Positions 32,650 to 43,355 of a stretch of DNA of 64,000 bases are shown in pieces. Position numbers and translations under genes: made by a program. Location of the stretch: contig JADDOH010002318.1 of assembly GCA_016648135.1 (NCBI GenBank), positions 1 through 64,000 of the forward strand, in the 5' to 3' direction. Position 1 is the stretch's first letter; every line of letters begins with the position of its first letter. Under the pieces are notes generated by a model. That model saw nothing but the letters and a program-made list of their open reading frames with translations, ran no database searches and was not told the DNA's origin. The DNA is from Agrypnia vestita. Taxonomy: Eukaryota; Arthropoda; Insecta; Trichoptera; Phryganeidae.

Positions 32650-33430
32650 GAATTGCCTAAGCCTGTGCCGCGTGACACCTTTTATAGCTAAAGTCCTTCG
32701 AAAGATTTGTTCTAGAGGTAATGAGAGATCCGTAGCACGTTCTGGACTCTTCTGACGTGTATTTTACTATGTGATGGAATATCGTAGAATTCTCTAGAGA
32801 GATAACGCGGTCACGGATGAGTGACCCTGGATTGCTGCATAACAATTTGAGGTTACGGTTGACTGACCGCCGTTGCGTGACATCGTTATCAGTAGGTTCG
32901 TCGACTCATCAAAATAATCCCCAGATTCACGTCAAATTCGTTGAACCGTGTATTTTTCGTAATTTAAAAAAAAACTTTTTTTTTGTTATAACGACACCAT
33001 TAGTTTCGTAGAGCGAAAAATCCACAAATTGATGAAAGTGGAATTTTTGAAATTGGCCATTCAATTTATATTATAAATATTCAAAGAGAATATTGAATAA
33101 TGCTGTGTCATTCACCTCTCAGAAATCTGGCGTTACCTAAAGCTGTTCCACCCCTAAGATGAAAAATCCTTTCACTTGAGACACCTTTATCCTGTTCACC
33201 ATCGGGGCTGGAGTCTCTTTAGCCGGTCTCATATCTTTATTACCGGTGTCTCGCGAGGGTGCAGGGTAGGTAGGTACCCTAGCGAGGGTAGTAATACCGG
33301 TTACAGATATGTTCTCTCATTTGTCACCCGAATTATTTTAGGGATAAGAGAGCGTTAGCAATAACAGTAAATCTCTGCTCTTGAATAGATAAAAAGACAT
33401 GTTCATATTGTGTCCTGCAATATTTTTACT
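32650..33430. other. Intergenic, nothing recognised
   Basis: Two short frames (32657-32845 minus; 33176-33358 plus) have no recognisable domain and no splice signals I trust. No shared repeat was identified. Confidence 0.45.
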
Positions 33431-33434
33431 TGAA

Positions 33435-33775
33435 ACTAGCTGTTTGTACCCGGCATTGCATGGGTTAAGGATTAAGTCAAAAATAAGTTTATGGGAGGAA
33501 ACAAAGAGCAAAGAACAAAAATTAATCTAGGCTGAGATAAATGATGTGTCCAGGGGGTTAATATGGCACATATTTTCCATCGGATCTTAAAGAATAAATA
33601 TGCAAAATGTTGGTGTGATCAGGGGAAGGGGGAAGGGTAAAGAGGGAGGAAGAAATGTCGCCTGTGTTAGTCGCCGGGTCCCAAAAAATATGTGTGCACA
33701 ATTTGGATCAGATGTATTTGTATATAGAACAGATAGATGTCTGCATTGATATTCATAGGTATATATGTTGGGCCT
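33435..33775 (+). repeat. Relative of the 4557-5275 repeat
   Basis: Head CTAGCTGTTTGTACCCGGCA then TTGCATGGGTTAAG; internal words ATGCAAAATGTTGGTGTGATC and GTCGCCTGTGTTAGTCGCCGG; tail GATAGATGTCTGCATTGATATTC. One to two internal units rather than four to five. Confidence 0.65.
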
Positions 33776-34493
33776 CGAACGGTAATCACGAGCTACCGTA
33801 CATAAAATCATTCAGCATTGTTCGGATGTAAAGTATATATTCTTCCTGAGGCATTTGATGAAAACACACGCGTATTCGAATGCAACGTTGTCGAAATTTC
33901 ATTTTACTATAAAAACACGCGCGTATTAAAATGCAACGTTGTGTCAAAATTTCAAAGAGTCAATCGACCCACTGCTTTTTGAGTTTTGCAAACACAAACA
34001 TACGCAGGCTGAATTTTTATATATGTAAAATTAAATTAAATTAAATTCTTTTTTGGAATTTTGTAAAAATTTGGTTTAGCGAATATCATCCCAATAATAT
34101 TATTTTGTACAAGGAGACACCTGACCCCTTATCGATGGTTATTAAATGAAATCAGAAGCAATAACGTCATCCAAACCATGACAAATGCTAAGAGTATACG
34201 TCTATATATACAAAACGAAACCAATCAAAACAAAACCACCGTTGTTTCGAAGCCACATATGTCAACAGCAACACCGCGTCCACTCCGCTACATCAATTAT
34301 TTAAATACAGAATCGAACCTTTGCACTTGAATACATTACACGCAAGTTTAGCTGTGTGACGGTTAAAATATTTACCGAACACTCTTCTTCTTTTTCTTTT
34401 GATAGTAGATACATTGAACACCGAAGGGAGCCTGGGTGCTGGAGGCGTGTCCCTCCACAAATGGTTTACTTTTTTATGCATATCACTTATACT

Positions 34494-34735
34494 TTAACAA
34501 CCTGTCAGGGTCATACATAAGTATACGGTAATATTTTTTTTTTTAATGCATAATTTCGATATTTTGTTTACGTCACAGTGATGTTTGTTTATGATTTTTA
34601 TATAATTTTCTCCTGATATGTACATTAGTGCATCGTCAGCAAGTAGTCTAATTTTACAATATTTTACTATTATCACAAAATTATTTATGTAAATTATAAA
34701 CAATATTGGTCCCAGAACTGAGCCTTTTGGAACAC
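34494..34735 (-). pseudogene. LINE reverse-transcriptase fragment
   Basis: Minus strand reads SGVPKGSVLGPILFIIYINNF, then KIRLLADDALMYISGENYIK: RT motifs B and C of a Jockey/CR1-like LINE (catalytic LADD). The frame closes after about 70 residues and nothing follows, so this is a short remnant. Confidence 0.8.
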
Positions 34736-34749
34736 CTGATGATTTTAGA

Positions 34750-35435
34750 ATTAGATCAATGCAACTGTTGTAATTTGATGTATAATACTTAAGTAGTTCT
34801 TACACCATTTCAAACACAGTACACTCATTGGATAATCTTTTTTTTTAAATTTTCTATTAAAGTATGCTTTTGATAAATCTCATTATTACCAGACACAAGC
34901 TTAGAATTACATTAGTGACCCTCAAAATTACAAACATTTCCAATTAATTTTATGGGAGCAAAATAAGTTTTTTTTAGAGTTTGTTTTGAGTAAAAAAAAT
35001 CATCTGCGGCCATCAGAGTTACGCATTTTCTTCTAGAACTTGAACGTCAGCGGTCCTGTAGGCGATCATAATCGTGCTAGCAATAGCTCGAAATAATTTC
35101 TGTATGAATTTTCTAAATCAATGCCTTAAGTTGATCAGTCAAGATATTATTTTTTCTTAAATGATGAGATGCAGAATGTGATACGTTTATGGATGTTTTA
35201 TGATATCACTAAAATATTGTTATTTTCGAGTTTTAATGGTTTAAAGGGTATATTTTTTCTATCAATCCACATCTTAATGTCACTTTAGCATTGTTTCAAT
35301 AAGTGTACATATATTATTACATTCCGTACTGTCACTGTATTATATAAATAATATCCTACACATAATTGAACCGATAAAATTTTAAAAAACATTTTTTTAT
35401 ACAATTCACAGCTAAATATAAAAAATAATAATGAT
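34750..35435. other. Intergenic, nothing recognised
   Basis: AT-rich; no exon, domain or repeat identified. Confidence 0.5.
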
Positions 35436-35484
35436 TATATGTTATAATTAATATAAATTAACTTTGTTTAAACCACTTATTTAT

Positions 35485-35545
35485 TGAAAAAAATCAACAT
35501 GTTTCAAAGCCAATGGCTTCTTCATCAGGAAAACAAAAATAATAT
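35485..35545 (-). ncRNA. Hammerhead-ribozyme-like motif, Penelope B left
   Basis: Minus strand: CTGATGA (35522-35528 region), perfect stem II AAGCC-ATT-GGCTT, then GAAAC and the self-complementary stem III ACATGT. G1.1-C2.1 closes stem I. The palindromic stem III suggests activity as a dimer, as proposed for Penelope hammerheads. Confidence 0.78.
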
Positions 35546-35669
35546 TTAAAAATCGAAGTATAGATTATTTATTATTATATTATTTTCATATTAATTAGGT
35601 TTTTATATTATTATTACTATATATTATTATTTTCCATATATAACTTTTGATCTATACTTCGATTTTTAA

Positions 35670-35745
35670 ATATTATTTTTGTTTTCCTGATGAAGAAGCC
35701 ATTGGCTTTGAAACATGTTGATTTTTTTCAATAAATAAGTGGTTT
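35670..35745 (+). ncRNA. Hammerhead-ribozyme-like motif, Penelope B right
   Basis: Plus-strand partner of the left motif: CTGATGA at 35687-35693, stem II AAGCCATTGGCTT, GAAAC at 35710-35714, stem III ACATGT. The core is identical in both inverted copies. Confidence 0.78.
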
Positions 35746-36019
35746 AAACAAAGTTAATTTATATTTATTATAATTATGTTACCACAAAATAAATTTGCTA
35801 CATTTGAAGAAGAAGATTATATGTTAGTACATTTTCTAATCGAATTATAAAACATCTACCGAAAAACATTAGACCTGCATTTTATACAAATAATTATATG
35901 TTAAAACTCCTCATAAATTCAAAAGATAAAGGTTTTATAAACTTTCCTGTAAGGATTGTATAGCGTTTAATATTGGAAAAACAGGTCGAAAATTTAATGC
36001 AAGTGTAAAAAAGCCCATC

Positions 36020-36385
36020 TATTGTGAGTTCCCAAGGTCTCCATTTCAGAACTCAGGGAGTCCATCTTATAGCATCCTGCCTTGCAACATACCCTGTCCA
36101 TTGCCATTTTAGTTTTGCTACACATGATCCATGATATCCACTACCCTAGTTTTGCACCTAATTTCATAATTTCTAATGTCTTAGGCTTACGCCAAGCATG
36201 GATCTCTCCATGGATCGTTGTGTGCATTTGAGCACTTCTACACTTTTCTTTGTAAGGGCCATCGTCTCCGCTCCATACGTCATCACTGGCAGTTTGCACG
36301 ATTCAAATGATTTGCTCTTTAAGTTAATTGGGATCTTTTTGCTGTCGAAAATATGTTTGAGGTTTCCAAAAGCAGCCCAGCTCAT
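36020..36385 (-). pseudogene. LINE C-terminal fragment (endonuclease/RT type)
   Basis: Encodes MSWAAFGNLKHIFDSKKIPI, LPVMTYGAETMALTKKSVEV and QRSMERSMLGVSLRH, the post-RT region of RTE/Jockey-like insect LINEs (usual LPVMTYGAETWTLTKK...QRAMERAMLGVSLRD). Below 36173 the reading continues with stops (MDRVCCKAG, WRPWE-like). 5' and 3' truncated. Confidence 0.85.
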
Positions 36386-36399
36386 TCCTATAATACGTT

Positions 36400-38625
36400 A
36401 GTTATATGATTTTCCACACACCCAATACTGGATTCCCCTCCCTTGTTGGTATCGTGGTCGTGTGTGTGAAACGGATGCGGATGTGGCAGGAAGCATCGGT
36501 CGTGTCGGAGGGAGATAGCGCTAAGTATCACCCCCTAATATATGTTCGCGGCGAGGAGATCGTGCTTCCGGCACGGTACCGCTAACGTACACCTCATTCA
36601 GATTAGTATCGCCATGTTTTCGGTACATTTTTGTCGAGTACACGAATCATGTAACAAGTTGTGGTTGTTGCGCTCTCTCTAGAAACTTTTATACAATCAA
36701 TACTAAGTATTCATCAACCCTTAGCACTCCGGACAATTTTCAGTATGACATCCCAGCAACTCCATAGCATTTTATATAAACTGATTTTTTTTATTTATTC
36801 ACTTATAATTATGACACACTTAAATGATGAAATATTTCAACAAATGTCGTAGTTTAAAAATCAGATGATTTTTAGAGTTATTTTTAAATAGTAAGTACCT
36901 ACATAACGTGTTTTTAATAAAAAAACTTATAAATAGTGATTGAAGTCTCTTTAAAAAAGCTTTTTAAAATCATCAAAAAACGTAATAATTTCTTGCAAAA
37001 ATAAAATTTAATTAATATTAAACACTTCATGATTATTTATTTTTTATCATCGTAATAATAGCTTTAAACTCGTAATAAAACATAATATTCAGTAAATATT
37101 GATGATTTCTAAAATATTGAAAACGATTTTTTTAGCCGTAGCTAAGAAAATGCGTGGTAAATATTTGACAATATTTGACAACATCTGAATAACAGCAATA
37201 AGTGTATTTAACTAATGTTATGTGTTTTCACCTTCGCTAATAGGTACTAGGAGTCTTATTTGAGAAAAATGTATAGGTATATATAATATAAACAGAGCCT
37301 GTCCATAATACTTTACAGGTAGATTCCTTACATAACATGCTAATTACGAAATTTTTTACATTACAGCTTTTATGAGCCGAAAATGTTCCAGCAAACATGA
37401 ATTTGCATTTTTTTTCAATATTTCTGACTATTTTTCTTCAAACGTTGTACTATAATTACAGTAACTTTTATCGAATATGAAAAAAAATTATCATGCAAAC
37501 AAAATTATTAGTTTCTTTATTAAAAAAATAAAAAAAACAACATTTTTAGTTTTTTTTATAAAAAAACTTTATAATTACACAACTTATAATTTCATATTCA
37601 TATAAATTACTTTGTACTCTACTGTAACTCTTGGACCATCTATCAGGGTCAGTAACAACCTGTTGATGGTCTGTTGTTAAAAAACAAATAAATAAAAAAT
37701 AGTTCCATCGTGATCACAACACGTAGATTCCACTTAATTTTGAAAATGTACATTCAGAACAAAAAGATCCACGTATCCATATTTACATCAAATTGACAAT
37801 TCACTCCAATAAAATATATCAATTTCTCTATATATAGATAAAACTCAGAATGGCATTTGGGAAGGATTGCTTCCCTTATTCTGAGATTTGAAGAATTGTC
37901 TTATCATTTTACTTTCGACCCATTCTTATATTTTCGCAGACGTTTTGGATCTTCTGTATTGGATTTTCTGGACTATTCTGCCGTATTTCTGCAATCCCGT
38001 TGCTCGACGAAGCGACGACAAGCTCTTAGTTCGTTCGTCATGGCAAAAAAGCTATTTATACCTTTAGAATTCGTTAATAATTAGCCCTGTGGATGTACCC
38101 TGAAATAGAATACAAAACGTCGGGCTAAATATGATGGCAATGAATATTGATGTTCAGTGTACGTAGAACTGTAGTACAACGTATTGCAAGCAAGTAAGAA
38201 AGGCACATGAATAGGTACCCGTGTAATTAGTAAATTAATTAATATTTACGACTTTTGAGTTTCTAGAAACAGGCATTAGGAAAGTAGTAATTAATATACA
38301 TGCTCTAATTAATATAACACGTAGGGGAATCTGGAATACAAGACGAGAGCTGAAATTGCATCGTCCGTTTCTACGTCTACAAATATCATTTTTCAGTTGT
38401 AACCCAACAGTTTTGCAGTAATGGCATATAAATCTCATCTTATGTCAAAAGAGATATATCAATACTTTGTTACATGTATTGGATTGTGGAGTTCGACTTC
38501 CAAAATGTCTGCGTGTCCTTGAAAAATACCTGTTTTATTTCATGTCGAAGCAACATGAATGACAAAAAAATTCTCATCATCACGCAGTCATTTCAATCTG
38601 GAGTTTTGTATAAAAAAGCGTTTCA
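36400..38625. other. Intergenic; one MITE-like fragment only
   Basis: 37312-37460 resembles part of the fold-back MITE at 31861-32292 (ACAGGTAGATTCCTTAC; TTTTTTTTCAATATTTCTGAC). Otherwise no gene or named repeat. The 75-codon frame at 37857-38084 has no domain I recognise. Confidence 0.5.
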
Positions 38626-38629
38626 CAGA

Positions 38630-38890
38630 GTGTCAGGCAGAAAGGATAGAACGCCTCACTCTTCTATCCTCGTTCACCACTTTTGCCTCATCCACTTTCA
38701 TACATCTTCTCACGCACGCTCTTCGGTTGTTTAAGTCCCTAACAGGCCCATCCTCCAATAATTTGATCAATCTGGTCGTGTTTCTGCTGCCTTCAACTCT
38801 GGCCTCGAAAACTTTTTTTTTTCCATCCTTTCCTCGCTCATCCGTTCCATACGTCTCATCAAATACTTTATATCTTTCTTCCTGAGTTTT
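38630..38890. repeat. Dispersed SINE-like repeat, copy 1
   Basis: Shares AGAGGATAGA/AAAGGATAGAACGCC, CACTCTTCTATCCT, CGCCTCATCCAC-TTTCATACAT and ATCTGGTCGTG with 49850-50110. Noncoding; strand and class unsure. Confidence 0.6.
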
Positions 38891-38999
38891 TGATAAATAT
38901 GATATAAAATAATTACTTATACTAGTTTCATAGTTGGAAGAAATCAGTTTGTTTCACAAACGTACACTATTTTCTACATTCAAAGAGTTTGTGGTGGTC

Positions 39000-40390
39000 C
39001 AGATCCGTCGTGACTCTAGCCGCATGCATCGAGCGATAGTCACCAATCAGGGGCTCGATGCAGCTTACAAAGTCCCGGTCACCGATAGGTACACTCGCTC
39101 TGTTGCCATATCTCTCGCAAGTAATATTTCTGTACTGAACGCCTGAACGTACTGAACGCCATAAAATATCGTGAGTATAATTTGCGCTCTGTATCCATCT
39201 ACTCATCCTGCCTCTGCTGAAACACCACACACACACCACGAGTCACTAACACAATAAACGTCACGTGCCGATACATAAGAAGATGCCTTTGGACGGGTGG
39301 GCACTTTCTCCCAAAACACCTAAACCGCAAAAAGTTCAAATATTAAACTAAAGCTTATATTTTCATCACAATAGTAATATTAAAATTTGGCAGATTTCTT
39401 GAGGTTTATCTATTTTCGAGTATTCTTCTTCTATTTCCAAAATTTTTTTAAATGCGTGAAAAGATGAACCGCTAGTATAAAATAATTAACAGCATTGATT
39501 TACGTGAAATCTTATTGACGTGAATACAACTACGTCCAGAAGAGAGAAAGATGCGGAAGAACCTTTAACCTAGGTAATGGAAAGATATCTATTCTTTCAG
39601 AAAATGTTTTGTCTTGGCATCGGATGGCAACTAGCCAAAACAAATCTTCAACCACACATTTTCGTACGTGTTTGGAGTTGGAAAAACCAAACCCACATAG
39701 ATGGGAAGAAGCAAAGAAAAACTTCAATACTTTTACCAAAAAAAAAAACTAATTTTCTAAAGCAAATACAAAGTATTGAAGAATTACAAGCACACGCATT
39801 TGAATACCGACCAAATTTTTCCGTGCCTTTTGATAAAACTTCCAATAAATTTCGCAAGGGTGGAAAACTTTTTGTATTTACGACTTTTCACTTAGGAAAC
39901 ACCCTGCACAAGTTGCGTACGCCCTCCCAGAGCCTTACACAACAACCTCCCTTCGGGAATCTGTAGCGGAAGAACGAGTCATGTCTATCTTAATAAGAAA
40001 AGTTCTTTCAAAATGTTGGAGGATATTGATGAGCGAGAAAGATTCCGAGCGATTTGTTGAGCCATTTATTGAGGAAAATTGGATTAATCTCCCTTTTAAT
40101 TTCAAAGTGTGCAGGGCTGTTAAATGCACGGTGGACAATTGATGTTTTTTTCAGTTGTGAAACCTCGAGATTAGCTTCTCAGTAAAATATACGATTCGTA
40201 TAATATATCCGTTTTAGTTAACACATAAATATACTATACAAGATATTGATGTCATTTTGTTATTAGTCATTTGATTTTTAAATAATTTACGCACTGTCCA
40301 ATTCCTTGAGAATGTCATACAACTATCGTAACATCGAGAACGGTCTTTAACAATCTAGGGTGATTACCAACCTTCGGAAAACGTCCACAA
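39000..40390. other. Intergenic, nothing recognised
   Basis: Several overlapping open frames on both strands (39577-39966 plus, 39530-39857 minus) mirror each other and show no domain. No splice-bounded exon was seen. Confidence 0.45.
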
Positions 40391-40394
40391 ACGT

Positions 40395-40800
40395 CCAGAA
40401 ACGCCTGAAAAAGTCTAGATGCGAGGACGACCTTTTCCTCTACACTAGAATAATCCATAAAGTTCGAAAGTATCTACATTCGGATATAAATACGGCACCG
40501 GCCGCGGCGTGAGAGTTGCCGTGTTGACAGTTGAAATCGGCCGTGAAGTACGCGCAGGACGACGCCAAATGTGGCCAGTAGTGTGGGAATCGAGGCGATA
40601 AATGAAGCGAATAATCAAGCGATGTACCTAATTGGCGAAATCGCACGTGTTAATCGGATCGATTAACACGTGCGAAACTGGATGGAATGTTTTAGTGAAT
40701 GTTTAATTCGCGTTACTCAGCGATAATAAAGTGTTCATTTACGAGTGATATACTGTGAAAAAGTGTTATTTAATATTTTAAAGTTTAATTCGTTTTTAGT
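40395..40800 (+). promoter_or_regulatory. LTR-like promoter module, plus strand
   Basis: Order: AACGTCCAGAAACGCCTG-type upstream words, TATAAATA (40485-40492), a GC-rich leader (GGCACCGGCCGCGGCG), a possible initiator near ACAGTTG about 35 bp downstream, then AATAAAGTGTTCATTTACGA and GTGATATACTGTGAAA. The same order and several words recur on the minus strand at 48690-49260. TATA, a ~250-bp transcribed part and AATAAA within 400 bp is LTR-like (solo LTR). No gag/pol or primer site was seen. Confidence 0.55.
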
Positions 40801-40844
40801 GACTTTGTATATTGAATAGTTAATTAATATTCTTCTTCTTCTTT

Positions 40845-41112
40845 CACCCATTATCCTTTCGGGTCGGGGTCCCTGCATCGCAAAGGAGGTTCCAACTCAT
40901 CCCATCTTGAGCCACGCTCTCCACGTCAGCCAATGTAATTGCAACCTCGCTTCGCAGCAGTCATCCAACTGTTTCCGCCAGCTCCACCTATGACAGTCCC
41001 TTGGTCTTCTGCCTTCTGTTCTTGCCTGAAATATCCGCTTTGGCAGTCTATCTGCCAGAATCCGCAAGATATGACCCAGCCACCGTAGCTGTGATTTCTC
41101 GATAAATGTCAA
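40845..41112 (-). pseudogene. LINE C-terminal fragment
   Basis: Encodes KSQLRWLGHILRILADRLPK, RIFQARTEGRRPRDCHRWSW and RKQLDD...HWLTWRAW: the extreme C-terminus of an RTE/Jockey-type LINE protein (usual LRWLGHVLRM...GRRPRGRPRLRW). A C-terminal WN.L-like end and GTP(T/D)RK-like sequence follow below 40890. 5' truncated. Confidence 0.82.
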
Positions 41113-41149
41113 TAAGGGTTACACTTCGAGACTAGTTAATTAATCATTA

Positions 41150-41340
41150 ATTACAGAATGTTAGTAAACTTAGTAAAAACCACTACCAGATTTACGGTCT
41201 ACCGGTTTCGAGACGTACCCGTCTCTTCGTCAGGACCAACACTACACAACTACATTCACAACACTATACACCCCTATCGTAGTATTGTAAAACTATCACC
41301 ACTATTGTTCACATGCATGTTAATCTTGTCAGAGAAATTG
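41150..41340 (-). mobile_element. Penelope-type terminal repeat C
   Basis: Built like the ends of Penelope A: TTAGTAAACTTAGTAAAAACC, then the hammerhead core, then AACACTACACAACTACATTC. It carries the ribozyme-like motif at 41187-41243. No coding part was recognised, so this is an orphan end. Confidence 0.6.
41187..41243 (-). ncRNA. Hammerhead-ribozyme-like motif C (best pairing)
   Basis: Minus strand: stem I GGTC, core CTGACGA, stem II GAGACG-GGTA-CGTCTC (six perfect pairs with a four-base loop), GAAA, stem III ACCGGT, cleavage-position A, then GACC, which pairs exactly with the GGTC. All three stems and both conserved strands are present, with C at the tolerant position 7. A strong candidate by inspection. 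Confidence 0.82.
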
Positions 41341-41482
41341 AACTCTCTGATAAATTGAACTTCGATGAAGGTAATATATGGGAATATTTTTAAATTTATT
41401 TTTCAAAGAATTGACAATTTGAAAATATATGTAACAAATATCTTTTTTCAGTCAAAAATGACCTAATTTTACATGTTTAAAT

Positions 41483-41905
41483 AACTTGCTGATGTAGTGA
41501 TCATGATGATCGGTAGTTCGAGCCCCATCCCAGGATACTAGCAAGTAGGCGCGTGCAGTGGGAATATCGAAGCATGAGTTTTTTGTTTTTGGATATTTTT
41601 GTATTGTATTGTATTGAGAAAGAGATTTTTGTAAACGTATATTTTGGAAAAAAAAATATTTATGCTACAGATTTTTATGATATATCAAAATATGAATATG
41701 ATATATTATGTGATAGAAATATATGTTGTGTTCCGATTTTTTTTCAAAATAGTTGGTTACGTAAAAGTCATGCTGCTATGCTACCACTGCACGCCCCTGC
41801 TAGCAAGTTAGTATTATTTTCATAGCATTACCCTTTAACTCAGTTCGAAAACAGTAAGAATATGAACGCGACACGTATTCCGTGTTCGCATTTCTATTTT
41901 AAAAA
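41483..41905 (+). mobile_element. tRNA-derived SINE, copy 3, interrupted by a hAT MITE
   Basis: 41483-41545 holds the head (TAACTTGCTGATGTAGTGATC, B box AGTTCGAGCCCC, CCAGGATACTAGCAAG). 41808-41905 holds the tail (AGTATTATTTTCATAGCA, GTTCGCATTTCTATTTT). The two halves join across the 254-bp insertion and its 8-bp target duplication. Confidence 0.88.
41546..41799. mobile_element. Nonautonomous hAT element (254 bp)
   Basis: Perfect 8-bp target duplication CTAGCAAG at 41538-41545 and 41800-41807. Inverted ends: left TAGGCGCGTGCAGTGG, right reversed CAGGGGCGTGCAGTGG. Eight-base duplications and CAGGG-type ends are hAT hallmarks. The AT-rich interior has a 90-codon open frame (41553-41825) that runs through the ends and is not transposase. 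Confidence 0.92.
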
Positions 41906-41999
41906 AATTTAATTAAATAACTAACATCATTAATTAGTCAATTTAATTAGTAAGCTTTACATTAAAATGTAGTTTTTATGTCCTGGCAATTACTTTATA

Positions 42000-42240
42000 C
42001 AGGGTGTAACAGAACTAGACAATATTACTTTACAATTGGGTTCCTCCCTTGGTTGTGACTCCACAATGTTCAATCTACCACGACCTCATTTCGTTAGTAA
42101 TATTCATGGATTTTTAAGGTCATGGTTATTTTTCAATACTTCTGACTTATTTTTTGCAATGTCGATTATGAAAAATTCATTTGCTTCCATATAAATCAAA
42201 CAAAATGATTAAAACCTTGGAGAAATTAACAAATTAGTCG
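42000..42240. repeat. Fragment related to the fold-back MITE
   Basis: Shares TTTTTCAATACTTCTGACTTA, ATTATGAAAAATTCAT and AAATGATTAAAACCTTG with 31861-32292. It lies directly left of the piggyBac derivative. Confidence 0.5.
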
Positions 42241-42291
42241 TGGTTGTCCTGTTTTTGTTTTGGCTTGAGTTATATACTTTGTGTAATTTAA

Positions 42292-43208
42292 CCCTTAACC
42301 ACCTACCAAGAGAATCGCAGGCTCCGCTTTTCTCAGATCTCGAAAAAAATAATTATGACATAAGAAGATAAAAGAAGGTAAAATATGTTGTTTTTGTAGT
42401 TTTTTTTATTTATAGAAATAATTATAAATGCACAAAAAATCAACGACATTTATCAAATAAACTTAAAACGTCTGAAAAACTAAAAATTGATGAGACGCAT
42501 TGTAAAAAAATAACGTATATTTTAAACATTTCTTCATTCATTTATAAAAATTTAACAATCAACTAATGAATCCTTACATAAATTTTAATCGAACTAGCAA
42601 AATTTATATAAAATTGCAAACCCTAGTCCTTGCAACTTTTCGCGGCAGAGCCCACACATCATTTGGGAGCACCCTAGGCAAATAGACTTTTTTCAATTCA
42701 AATACAAGCACTGGGTTTTTAGTTTTTTTTTAGGATCACATAGAGAACAGTACTTACTTTGGGATCGAAACCCAGTATTTTCTTCCACTATATCTGTCTC
42801 TTCATCGTCGACTTCTGAATCCGATCCGGATTCTTCGCCCAGCAAAGAATCGTCACTAATATCCATATCCACGTCACTGCATTCTTCATTTAGCAATTTC
42901 TCTTCACGATAAAGCTCTTTCTGCAACCAACGCTCAATAATTGTATCACGAGATGTCATTTTTCACTAAAACAATAAACATTATTTCATTAAAAAAGTCA
43001 CGTAAATACTTGCCTGAAGTCTCTCAGACCCTAATAAAACTTTTATGCTCAACAGAGAGCGAGCGCGCGCACAATTAACATCAATGAGCGCAGACGCGGT
43101 AGGGCGGGTAGGGGAAAGAATGTACAAGAACGCGTGAAGCCTAAAGACTATTTATAACCAAAAACAAGTTTGCCAGAGTCTGAGAGACTCCAGGTAGGTA
43201 GTTAAGGG
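42292..43208 (-). mobile_element. piggyBac deletion derivative (917 bp)
   Basis: TTAA at 42288-42291 and 43209-43212. Terminal inverted repeat of 16 bp with one mismatch: CCCTTAACCACCTACC at left, CCCTTAACTACCTACC reversed from the right. CCC-starting ends plus TTAA duplication identify piggyBac. The interior has only the first and last parts of the transposase. Confidence 0.96.
42693..42959 (-). pseudogene. piggyBac transposase, N-terminus fused to C-terminal Cys domain
   Basis: 88 codons. Residues 1-68 are the acidic N-terminal region (Asp/Glu/Ser-rich, SDVDMDISDDSLLGEESGSD). Residues 69-88 jump to the C-terminal cysteine-rich domain (SKYCSLCDPKKKLKTQCLYL). Past the TGA at 42693 the same frame continues with SICLGCSQMMCGLCREKL, giving the remaining Cys pairs of the zinc cross-brace. 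The whole DDD catalytic core (roughly 400 residues in family members) is deleted. Without a nuclease it could at most bind DNA; the stop inside the zinc domain argues against even that. Confidence 0.9.
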
Positions 43209-43295
43209 TTAATCTCTTCATTTTGTATGTTGCAATTTGCTGGCTTATGTTTTATACTGGAATTTGAAGTTTAATGTTCATTCTTAATCAATATA

Positions 43296-43323
43296 TATTG
43301 GTGGTTGTGGCTATATATATATG

Positions 43324-43355
<32 letters not shown>

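Larger units (their letters stand above)
35440..36020. mobile_element. Penelope-like element B: inverted terminal pair plus coding scrap
   Basis: 35450-35615 and 35618-35775 are long reverse complements (TTAACTTTGTTTAAACCACT ... AGTGGTTTAAACAAAGTTAA), each carrying a hammerhead-like motif. Immediately downstream, 35836-36020 encodes on the plus strand LPKNIRPAFYTNNYMLKLLI and, after a frame change, a worn IGKTGRKFN, matching the linker and GIY-YIG start of Penelope A. A different subfamily from Penelope A. Confidence 0.82.

Noticed and set aside
39530..39966. Overlapping 129- and 69-codon frames on both strands
   Set aside because: Mutually overlapping, no domain, no credible splice or start context.
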